Under the pieces are notes generated by a model that did no database searches, was not told where the DNA came from, and saw only the letters and a program-made list of their open reading frames with translations. This document shows positions 8,963 through 16,328 of a stretch of DNA of 64,000 nucleotides, in pieces (positions within the stretch are counted from its first letter, which is position 1; the number at the start of each line of letters is the position of its first letter). The stretch spans positions 1,322,295 through 1,386,294 of the forward strand of contig NZ_FNBN01000003.1 of the NCBI RefSeq assembly GCF_900102545.1, in the 5' to 3' direction. The position numbers and the translations under genes were made by a program. This stretch comes from Chitinophaga filiformis (GTDB taxonomy: Bacteria; Bacteroidota; Bacteroidia; Chitinophagales; Chitinophagaceae).

Positions 8963-9562
8963 ATGAAGATTATCATTATTGGCGCTACTGGTACTATTGG
9001 CAAACATGTAGCGAAGGCCTTGCAAAAAGATCATGAGATTATTACAGCAGGATCCCGGAGCGGAGATCTACAGGTTAATATTAGTGATCCTGATTCCATA
9101 AAAGCCATGTATGAACAGGCCGGTCCATTCGATGCATTGATTTGTGTAGCAGGTGATGGTCATTTCGGGCCGCTGGAAAAAATGACCGATGCAGATTTTA
9201 GGGTAAGTGTAAACAGCAAACTAATGGGGCAGGTGAACCTTGTATTAATAGGGCAACATTATATTAATCCCAATGGTTCCTTTACACTGACTTCAGGAAG
9301 TATGGGAGAAGACCCTGTTTTATTGGGAGCGTCATTAAGCGCTGTTAATGGAGCCATAGATGGATTTATATGCGGAGCTGCTATTGAGCTTAAAAATGGC
9401 ATTCGCATCAATGCTGTAGGTCCGGATGTAGTGGAGGAGTCGCCGGTTTATTTTCCCTTCATGCCAGGCCACGAACCTGTTTCTATGCATCGGGTAACAT
9501 TGGCATATATTAAAAGCGTACTCGGCGCACAAACAGGAAAAGCATATAAGGTTTTTGCGTAG
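8963..9562 (+). CDS. Short atypical SDR-fold protein without the catalytic Tyr/Lys
   Basis: NAD(P)-binding Rossmann protein of 199 residues. The N-terminal nucleotide motif GATGTIGKH (7-15) and the central LICVAGDGHFGP block fit short-chain dehydrogenases, and TSGS (110-113) supplies the usual serine. The YxxxK active-site position reads LSAVN (125-129), so both tyrosine and lysine are replaced. From memory, this matches the Lin1944-like SDR subgroup, which lacks active-site residues and has no known function. It is short for a classical SDR (about 250). It is divergent from HxlR and likely controlled by it. Confidence 0.85.
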   Translation: MKIIIIGATGTIGKHVAKALQKDHEIITAGSRSGDLQVNISDPDSIKAMYEQAGPFDALICVAGDGHFGPLEKMTDADFRVSVNSKLMGQVNLVLIGQHYINPNGSFTLTSGSMGEDPVLLGASLSAVNGAIDGFICGAAIELKNGIRINAVGPDVVEESPVYFPFMPGHEPVSMHRVTLAYIKSVLGAQTGKAYKVFA

Positions 9563-9601
9563 TGTCGGGTAAACCCGGTGTTCGTATTGAGAACCGGTTG
9601 A

Positions 9602-9645
9602 GAAAATCTGTTGGCTATTTCATGCGGAATAGCTGACAGATTTTC
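9602..9645. terminator. Long imperfect hairpin downstream of the SDR gene
   Basis: GAAAATCTGT-TG-GCTATT (9602-9619) pairs with AATAGC-TG-ACAGATTTTC (9628-9645), separated by an 8-base loop. It starts 40 bases after the SDR stop. There is no U-tract, so it may be a processing or weak termination hairpin. Confidence 0.5.
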
Positions 9646-9810
9646 CATTTATAGCTGTCATTATAGCCTGTCTTATGCAATGGTACAGCCTGTCTTTACG
9701 TTTAAGTAATCCCGTTAACGAGACGATAACAACCAGATATCTTTAAGTATGGTAAGTTTGCCTCCCCGGAAAGATATTCGCCCGTAATGGATTGTTGGGC
9801 GTAGACAGGA

Positions 9811-9837
9811 AAAAGGAGGCCATCATTGCCTCCTTTT
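9811..9837. terminator. Intrinsic terminator, bidirectional
   Basis: A perfect 10-bp stem AAAAGGAGGC / GCCTCCTTTT with a 7-base loop lies 18 bases past the end of the minus-strand gene at 9855. T-rich bases flank the stem on both strands. Confidence 0.8.
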
Positions 9838-9854
9838 ATTTTCGTACCCAGGAT

Positions 9855-10541
9855 TTATACAAACTTTGGCATAAAATCTCCTTGTGTACATCCGGGGATT
9901 GGTATCAGCTGATCTCCCGTCTGATCTGTATGCGGATGTTTGGCCAGTTCCTGGTACCAGTTCTTTTTAAACGGTTCTTCTACTGTTGAAGGGTCGACCA
10001 GTACATGGTAGCCGCCCCTGGTTTCAATGAACCTTACGTTGGCCGTATTGCCGACTCTTTCAAATACCCATGGCTTCAGGAATTGCCCATAGCCGGCTTC
10101 TTTATAGTCAATATCGAAATCGACAAAACAGCTTCTGCTTTTCGACCGCTGAATTTCATTCATTACTTCCTGGTGAGGATTGTGCGTTCTCTTCTGATGC
10201 TGTATACATTTGGCAAGTGTGGTAAGACCGCTGAACGTAGCATCATACATACTACGTGGATTAGGCGTAATGTAAATGGCAAGGGATTCCTGCGGAACGG
10301 CATTGCCTTTATTCGTATAAGCTCCAACGGGACATTCCAGCTGCCAGATCTTATAGAACAGATCTTCTTTCCTGCTGGTGAATCTTTTAAGTTGCTGTTT
10401 GTCTGACTTAATAATATTTCCCTCTGTATATTTACTTCTTGCCAGTAAACCTACATAATAGGTTTCCCCCTCTTCAAGGTTTGGTAACCATTCAATAAAT
10501 TCCTGGAGGATATTTCTGTCTTTTATAATCTGATAGTTCAT
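9855..10541 (-). CDS. Protein with archaeo-eukaryotic primase (AEP)-like motifs
   Basis: 228 residues, not a firmly recognised family. Three motifs resemble the AEP/PrimPol catalytic core. A metal-binding CFVDFDID (Asp141, Asp143, Asp145) matches the hhhDhD motif. TRGGYHVLV (174-182, His179) matches the SxRGxHxxV motif. A late acidic segment with DQTGDQLIPIPGCTQGDF (206-223) resembles the third motif and the following PG loop. An N-terminal helical region (1-90) precedes them. No helicase, zinc or Cas domain is fused, and no replication or defence genes are adjacent. It is monocistronic with a strong terminator. The alternative is an unrelated nucleotide-binding fold; I rate AEP homology as plausible, not proven. 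Confidence 0.7.
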   Translation of the reverse strand: MNYQIIKDRNILQEFIEWLPNLEEGETYYVGLLARSKYTEGNIIKSDKQQLKRFTSRKEDLFYKIWQLECPVGAYTNKGNAVPQESLAIYITPNPRSMYDATFSGLTTLAKCIQHQKRTHNPHQEVMNEIQRSKSRSCFVDFDIDYKEAGYGQFLKPWVFERVGNTANVRFIETRGGYHVLVDPSTVEEPFKKNWYQELAKHPHTDQTGDQLIPIPGCTQGDFMPKFV

Positions 10542-10791
10542 AGGTATTGGCGATTCAGGGATATTTTATTATCAACGCAACTAAAATAGTGAATTATAAA
10601 GATATCGTAGTTCGGCTATCAGCTTTTGTACAATTGTCTAATGTCATGTAATTGTAATTTCGGGTAGTTGATGTTACTTTCAAGGCGAACTCTCCGTTCT
10701 ACTGAAACAATAACCTAAAGCCCGCTGTGAAACGCTGACAGGATATTGTCTGCATAATATTTCTTTCCCCAGTTAAACCAATAGCAACGTT

Positions 10792-11472
10792 ATGAAAAAT
10801 GTACTCTGGACAGCCATCATTTGTATCCTGGCCTTAAATGCCTGTTCTAAACACCACAACGACAACAACGATATCATACTACCTGAAGATCACGGCTGTA
10901 TTGAGAGAATCTATATACCTGTTACCGCGCATTCAGTCAGCAGCGCTGATGTGATCACCATTAATACCCTTTTTAAGGATAATCAAATTGCGAATAGTAA
11001 TCTGAGGTACTATAGATATTTCTATGATTCATTGCAAACCTACTATCCACCATATGCAAAACGCTATGAGCAAATAGTAAAAGTCAGTCAATACGTAAAC
11101 GGACTGGGGATATTTATGCGCGATCTTTCATACAATTTTTTGGATCATAAACTTGGTGCCAGAGCAGGTAAACTGACCAAAGGAACTTCATTAGATACAT
11201 TGCATCAACTGACTTTACCTCAGCTCAGAGGCTTATTTCTTGCCAGTCTTGAACAGTTTGACAAAGCAGCAGACAAATTTAAAGACAGTTGCTTTAAAGC
11301 GGAATTCGGCTATTACAACCTTGGAAAAGGTGATGATCCGGAGATGTTGGTTAAAGCATGGCGGGTTACGCCCCTCAACAGTGTTTTCCCGTCTGAATAT
11401 CCTGAGGCTTATTATGAGGATAACGGGAGATTAATTACATATACTAATGGGATACAAACATTCAATAAATAA
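10792..11472 (+). CDS. Hypothetical lipoprotein
   Basis: Not recognised. The 226 residues carry a lipoprotein signal (MKNVLWTAIICILALNAC, Cys18), then a polar linker with His, Asp and Asn (SKHHNDNNDI). The mature part is mixed alpha/beta with an aromatic stretch (YYRYFYDSLQTYYPPYAKRY) and no catalytic motif. It stands alone on the plus strand, 250 bases after the divergent AEP-like gene and 75 bases before the macrodomain gene, which has its own candidate promoter. Confidence 0.75.
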   Translation: MKNVLWTAIICILALNACSKHHNDNNDIILPEDHGCIERIYIPVTAHSVSSADVITINTLFKDNQIANSNLRYYRYFYDSLQTYYPPYAKRYEQIVKVSQYVNGLGIFMRDLSYNFLDHKLGARAGKLTKGTSLDTLHQLTLPQLRGLFLASLEQFDKAADKFKDSCFKAEFGYYNLGKGDDPEMLVKAWRVTPLNSVFPSEYPEAYYEDNGRLITYTNGIQTFNK

Positions 11473-11493
11473 TCAGCTTGTGGGATAGTGCAA

Positions 11494-11524
11494 TTTGTAA
11501 TCCTCTCTACTAACAGTACCTTTA
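11494..11524 (+). promoter_or_regulatory. Candidate Bacteroidota promoter of the macrodomain gene
   Basis: TTTG at 11494-11497, a 19-base spacer and TACCTTTA at 11517-11524 (one mismatch to TAnnTTTG), with the ATG 23 bases further on at 11548. Both boxes and the spacing fit the lineage consensus. Confidence 0.5.
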
Positions 11525-11547
11525 CGTCCCAACATTAAAAACTTCGA

Positions 11548-12003
11548 ATGGTAAGGTATATCGAATTTGGCAACATTTTTAAGATAGAGGGCGTTCACAA
11601 CTACGCACATGGATGTAATTGTGCCGGAGCCATGGGAAAAGGTATTGCGGTTGAATTCAAGGCAAGATATCCTAAAATGTATAACGAGTATAAAACGCTT
11701 TGTAGCACTGGTAAATTCGCCCTTGGTAGTGTTTTTGAATACAACTATGGAGATGGGTATGTTTTTAACCTCGGTACCCAGGTTAGCTGGACAACAAGAG
11801 CTGTGCTGGAGGCTGTTGATGAGGCAATTGACAAAATGTTATCCATTGCATCAACGCTTAAAGTAGATAAGATTGCATTGCCTAAAATAGGTGCTGGATT
11901 GGGTGGTTTGAATTGGGATGATGTCAAGATGGTAATTAATAAGGCAGCCGCGAACTATCCTAACGTAGATCTTTTCGTTGTCGAGAACTTTAGAGATGAG
12001 TAA
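11548..12003 (+). CDS. Macrodomain protein (ADP-ribose binding or hydrolysing)
   Basis: Single-domain macrodomain of 151 residues, expected to bind ADP-ribose or remove it from macromolecules. The ligand loops are visible: HGCNCAGAMGKGIAVEFK (21-38) and PKIGAGLGGLNWDDV (112-126), with FNLGTQ (73-78) between. The MGKGIA and GGLNWDDV motifs are closest to the TARG1/DarG subgroup, which reverses DNA or protein ADP-ribosylation. No DarT-like ADP-ribosyltransferase lies in this window, so a toxin partner is not supported. It is convergent with the UvrA-like gene, 30 bases from its stop. Confidence 0.9.
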   Translation: MVRYIEFGNIFKIEGVHNYAHGCNCAGAMGKGIAVEFKARYPKMYNEYKTLCSTGKFALGSVFEYNYGDGYVFNLGTQVSWTTRAVLEAVDEAIDKMLSIASTLKVDKIALPKIGAGLGGLNWDDVKMVINKAAANYPNVDLFVVENFRDE

Positions 12004-12033
12004 GACCTGGTCTGAATAGTTCGCGGCGCAACC

Positions 12034-14286
12034 TCAACCTAAGGCGCGTTTCAGGTAATACCCCGTATGCGAACCGGCCTGTTTGCACAGCTCCTTCGGC
12101 GTACCCTCAAATATCACCTGTCCGCCTTTATGACCACCTTCTGGGCCCATATCTATTATCCAGTCAGCATTTTTGATAACATCCAGGTTATGCTCGATTA
12201 CAATGACAGTATTACCACCATCTACCAAACGATCCATTAAAGAGATCAGGCGGCCGGTGTCAGACATATGTAGTCCGGTAGTCGGTTCATCCATCACATA
12301 GATGCTCCCTTTTTTATGTAGCTCACTGGCCAGCTTGATACGTTGACATTCACCACCGGAGAGCGTACTCAATGGTTGTCCCAGGGTCAGGTATTCCAAT
12401 CCTACTTCCATCAATGTTTGCAGCTTCTTCGAAAGCTCCCTGATGGAGAAAAACTCATTAGCTTCTTTAACCGTCATCTCCAATATCTCAGAAATGTTCT
12501 TTCCATTGAATGTAAATGCAAGCACTTTTTCTTTGTATCTTTTCCCCTGACATACCTCACACGGTGTTTTCACTCCTTCTAAAAAAGCCAGATCTGTGTA
12601 GATAACGCCTGTACCCTGACAATTCTCACAAGCTCCTTTTGAGTTGAAAGAGAAAAGCGATGCATCTACATTGTTGGCACTGGCAAAAGCTTTTCTGATC
12701 AGATCCATCACTCCGGTATAGGTAGCCGGATTAGATCTTGTGGATGTGCCTACAGCTGATTGATCTACAACAACGGCCTCCGGGTGTTTCGACAGGAAGG
12801 CATGATGTATCAGCGAACTTTTGCCTGAGCCGGCAACGCCTGTCACTACTGTCAATACTCCTGCAGGAATATTAACGGATACATGCTGTAGGTTGTTGAC
12901 GCTGGCATGATTGATTGAGTAGTGCCCCGTAGCTTTGCGGTATTGTTCTTTTATGGCAAAGGTATGGTTCATATATTTCCCGGTAAGGGTATCAGATTTC
13001 AGTAAACCTGCGAGATTACCTGCATACATGATATTCCCTCCTTTGGCTCCTGCCATCGGACCAACATCTACTATATGGTCAGCAATGCGGATCACATCAG
13101 GATCATGCTCTACCACTATCACCGTATTTCCCTTATCTCTTAATTTGGTAAGCAGGGAATTGAGCCTGTAAACATCCCTGGGATGCAAACCCACACTGGG
13201 TTCATCAAAAATATACAAGACATCGATCAGGCTGCTGCCAAGATGTTTTACCATTTTCACCCTTTGGGATTCTCCTCCTGATAATGTATCTGTTGCCCTG
13301 TCAAGGCTCAGATATCCCAGGCCCATGTCAACCAGGTGTTGTAAACGCTCCTTCAGCGTTGCTATCATTGGCAGCGCTATGGGATCGTTTATCTTCTGCA
13401 GAAGAGGGATCAGCTCTTCCACTTCCATCGCCGACAATGTTGCAATGTTATGTCCGTCTATTTTACAATTTAATACCTCCTGTTTTAAGCGGGCGCCCTT
13501 GCATAAGGGGCATGGTCCATAGTGCAGGTAAGCAGACACCATCTTCTGCGTGCGTTCCGATAATGTTTTGAGGTCACGTTTGATATAAGCGCGATTGAAT
13601 TTCTCTATGATACCCATGTAGGTGGCATTCATGGTGCCATTCCCTATCTGTAGCTTAAACTTTGTGGGAGGGCTGTATAGCAGCAGATTCATTTCCTCTT
13701 CTGTATAATCGCGCAACTTCTTGTTCACGTCAAAATAACCGGTGTTGGCATACATCTCTTTTTCCCAACCTGCAAATCCTGGTACCTGTAATGCGCCTTC
13801 CTTTAAGGACTTGTCCGGATCATAAAATTTCGTTCCGTCAAATCCCAGCTTCTGTCCCAATCCATTACATTCCGGACACATGCCTTGTGGATCATTGAAG
13901 GAGAATACATTTGAATAACCGACGAAAGGTTTCCCTACCCTGGAGAAAAGCAAGCGCAGTACCGGTGATATGTCAGTCACAGTGCCCATCGTAGAGTGAG
14001 AGCCACCTCCTAACCGCTTCTGATCAACAATAATGGCCATGCTTAGTTTTTCTATCGCATCAGCATTGGGCTGCGGATAGCGGGGAAGCAGGTTGCGGAT
14101 AAACATACTGAAGTTCTCATACAATTGCCTTTGTGCTTCATTGGCGATAGTGTCAAATACAATAGATGATTTTCCGGAACCGGACACACCGGTGAAGATG
14201 TTGATTTTTCGCTTAGGTAAACGAACATCCACATTTTTTAGGTTATTCTCTCTTGCGCCACGTATTTCGATGTATTCCTGGGTCAT
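12034..14286 (-). CDS. Class-II-like UvrA ATPase lacking the UvrB-binding domain
   Basis: Tandem ABC ATPase of the UvrA family, 750 residues against about 940 for canonical UvrA. Walker A motifs are at 33-41 (GVSGSGKSS) and 483-491. Signatures are at 335-341 (LSGGESQ) and 642-648. Walker B segments are LYIFDE (357-362) and IYVMDE (662-667). Zinc cysteine pairs are CPEC (137-140) with CPLC (259-262), and CENC (553-556) with CEVC (576-579). The region that holds the UvrB-binding domain and first zinc module in canonical UvrA is missing: LLFSRVGKP runs almost directly into FSFNDPQGMCPEC. Such short UvrA2 forms are linked to DNA damage tolerance or drug resistance and probably do not replace UvrA in excision. 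It is monocistronic. Confidence 0.92.
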   Translation of the reverse strand: MTQEYIEIRGARENNLKNVDVRLPKRKINIFTGVSGSGKSSIVFDTIANEAQRQLYENFSMFIRNLLPRYPQPNADAIEKLSMAIIVDQKRLGGGSHSTMGTVTDISPVLRLLFSRVGKPFVGYSNVFSFNDPQGMCPECNGLGQKLGFDGTKFYDPDKSLKEGALQVPGFAGWEKEMYANTGYFDVNKKLRDYTEEEMNLLLYSPPTKFKLQIGNGTMNATYMGIIEKFNRAYIKRDLKTLSERTQKMVSAYLHYGPCPLCKGARLKQEVLNCKIDGHNIATLSAMEVEELIPLLQKINDPIALPMIATLKERLQHLVDMGLGYLSLDRATDTLSGGESQRVKMVKHLGSSLIDVLYIFDEPSVGLHPRDVYRLNSLLTKLRDKGNTVIVVEHDPDVIRIADHIVDVGPMAGAKGGNIMYAGNLAGLLKSDTLTGKYMNHTFAIKEQYRKATGHYSINHASVNNLQHVSVNIPAGVLTVVTGVAGSGKSSLIHHAFLSKHPEAVVVDQSAVGTSTRSNPATYTGVMDLIRKAFASANNVDASLFSFNSKGACENCQGTGVIYTDLAFLEGVKTPCEVCQGKRYKEKVLAFTFNGKNISEILEMTVKEANEFFSIRELSKKLQTLMEVGLEYLTLGQPLSTLSGGECQRIKLASELHKKGSIYVMDEPTTGLHMSDTGRLISLMDRLVDGGNTVIVIEHNLDVIKNADWIIDMGPEGGHKGGQVIFEGTPKELCKQAGSHTGYYLKRALG

Positions 14287-14540
14287 AGCGTTGATTTGGG
14301 TTTATAATAAAGTGGAGTACAGGAACTCCGGACAAGGCGGCAAAATTATTATTAAAAATCTGATGAAATGAAGTTAATGTGCCCGATCTTTTCATGTAAA
14401 CCTGATAAAAAATAGTCTTTCTCCCAGCATCCTTGCCAATCACTAATTAATTAGATATTCATAACAGAACCACCATATTCCGTATATTAGTATAAGCTGG
14501 AAAACCCCCGATTTTTATTTTATACCAAAACGAGAATGTC

Positions 14541-16325
14541 ATGTATAAATCCCCCTTTGGAATATTCCGTCATCATCTTATTAAATGGAGTTTGCTGTGT
14601 TGCATCGCTGTCATTGTATTCCAATGTAAGAATAAACCGAGGATAGGACTGCCTTCCGGCGATCCTGACAATGGAGGCTTGATACTACCCGGTGATTTCG
14701 AAGCAGTGGTAGTTGCAGACAGCCTTGGCAGAGCCAGACATATAGCAGTAAATGACAACGGCGATATCTATGTAAAACTTGTTTATAACGATATCATGAA
14801 AGGGAGAGGAGGTACCGTGGCGCTCCGGGACGCTGACAATGACGGAAAAGCCGATATTATTGCCTATTTCGGCGATTATAAGGACGAGGGAGGGCTGCCG
14901 GTGGGGATGGTGATCTATAACGGCTATTTGTATACTTCCACGCTCCGGCAGGTACTCAGAAACAAGCTGAAAGCCGGGCAACTTATTCCAGATAGCAGAA
15001 CGGAGATTATCCTTACGGATGAAGATGAATATATCGAACGGCATTGGCATACGGCCAAACCGATGGCATTTGACAAGCACGGGCATATGTATGTGCCTTT
15101 TGGCGCTCCTACAGATGCCGCCCAGGATGTGCAAAAGGCTGGTCCGGGGGGAATGCCAGGCGGCAAGGGACTTGATCCTGCTCCCGATCTTCAGTGGCAT
15201 GGAGGTATCTGGCGCTTTGATGCCGACAAGGAAGGGCAGACGCAGAAAGACGGTTATAAATATTCCACCGGTATCCGCAGTGTATTGGGCGTGGCCTGGA
15301 ACCCCAATGACGACTGCCTGTATGCAGTAATGAATGGGATAGATAATTTTCATACCCGGTATCCGGACCTGTTCACCTCCTGGCAGGCCGCAGTATTGCC
15401 CTCTGAGCCGCTCCTGAAGGTCACCGAAGGGTCGGATTTCGGATGGCCTTATGCTTACTTCGATCACATGCTGGGTAAGAATATGCTGCAACCGGGATAT
15501 GGTGGCGATGGCAAGATCGTTGGCAGAGCGGCTAAGTTTGATATACCCGTGATGGGTTTTCCGGGCCATTGGGCGCCGATGGAGCTGTTGTTCTATCAGG
15601 GTAACCAATTTCCTGAACGGTATAAGAAAGGCGTTTTCATTGCATTTCACGGCTCAACAGACCGGGCGCCTTATCCGCAGGCGGGATACATCGTTTGTTT
15701 TGCTCCATTTGAAAACGGGAAACCCACTGGTAAATGGGAAGTGTTTGCAGACGGGTTTACCGGCATTGATACTGTGGTGAATACAAGCGACGCCTTATAC
15801 CGTCCTATGGGACTTGCCGAAGGACCAGATGGCTCGCTATATATTTCAGAATCCAATAAAGGTAAGATATGGCGGGTGATGTATAAAGGAAACAAAGCGC
15901 AGTTCGGCGAAGCGCAGCTGGTCGCTATGGAAGCCCGTAAATCGCGTTCTTACATAAAGACGCCCGACGAAGTGAAAGATAACCTGGGAAAGGGAGGAGA
16001 GATGCATGGCAACATGCTGTATAATGTTTATTGCACGAGTTGTCATCAGCGTGATGGCAGAGGAGATAATAACCGCTATCCGCCGCTGTTGGGGTCCGAA
16101 TGGGTAAGCGGCAACCGGGAAAGGCTAATTAAAATAGTGTTACACGGCCTGCAGGGAGAGATCCAGGTGAACGGCAAGACTTACAACGGTGTCATGCCTG
16201 CACATGGCGATTTCCTGGATGACTATGCAGTGGCTTCTATACTTACATTTATCAACAAGCGCTTTAATCAGAAGGACAGCGCCTTTACTTACGAAGAGAT
16301 CCAAAAGGTACGTGGTACAAAATAA
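14541..16325 (+). CDS. Sorbosone/glucose-dehydrogenase-like beta-propeller fused to cytochrome c (lipoprotein)
   Basis: Probable periplasmic sugar or aldose dehydrogenase lipoprotein of 594 residues. The lipoprotein signal ends at VFQC (about residue 29). A six-bladed propeller like that of PQQ-dependent glucose/sorbosone dehydrogenases covers about 45-460, with repeated markers such as RDADNDGKAD, STGIRSVLGVAWNP, GSDFGWPYAYFD and RPMGLAEGPDGSLYISE. A C-terminal class I cytochrome c follows with one haem motif CTSCH (498-502) and a downstream Met in the GVMPAHG segment as probable axial ligand. The fusion would pass electrons from substrate to the respiratory chain. It is convergent with the molybdenum hydroxylase gene; the two stops are 3 bases apart. 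Confidence 0.88.
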   Translation: MYKSPFGIFRHHLIKWSLLCCIAVIVFQCKNKPRIGLPSGDPDNGGLILPGDFEAVVVADSLGRARHIAVNDNGDIYVKLVYNDIMKGRGGTVALRDADNDGKADIIAYFGDYKDEGGLPVGMVIYNGYLYTSTLRQVLRNKLKAGQLIPDSRTEIILTDEDEYIERHWHTAKPMAFDKHGHMYVPFGAPTDAAQDVQKAGPGGMPGGKGLDPAPDLQWHGGIWRFDADKEGQTQKDGYKYSTGIRSVLGVAWNPNDDCLYAVMNGIDNFHTRYPDLFTSWQAAVLPSEPLLKVTEGSDFGWPYAYFDHMLGKNMLQPGYGGDGKIVGRAAKFDIPVMGFPGHWAPMELLFYQGNQFPERYKKGVFIAFHGSTDRAPYPQAGYIVCFAPFENGKPTGKWEVFADGFTGIDTVVNTSDALYRPMGLAEGPDGSLYISESNKGKIWRVMYKGNKAQFGEAQLVAMEARKSRSYIKTPDEVKDNLGKGGEMHGNMLYNVYCTSCHQRDGRGDNNRYPPLLGSEWVSGNRERLIKIVLHGLQGEIQVNGKTYNGVMPAHGDFLDDYAVASILTFINKRFNQKDSAFTYEEIQKVRGTK

Positions 16326-16328
16326 TAT

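Noticed and set aside
11548..12003. DarTG toxin-antitoxin pair
   Set aside because: Only a macrodomain is present; the adjacent genes are a lipoprotein and a UvrA-like protein, with no ADP-ribosyltransferase.
14685..15650. Long antisense open frame (321 codons) opposite the dehydrogenase/cytochrome gene
   Set aside because: No homology-like motifs, no start signals, and the plus-strand protein is clearly real with a CxxCH motif and lipoprotein signal.
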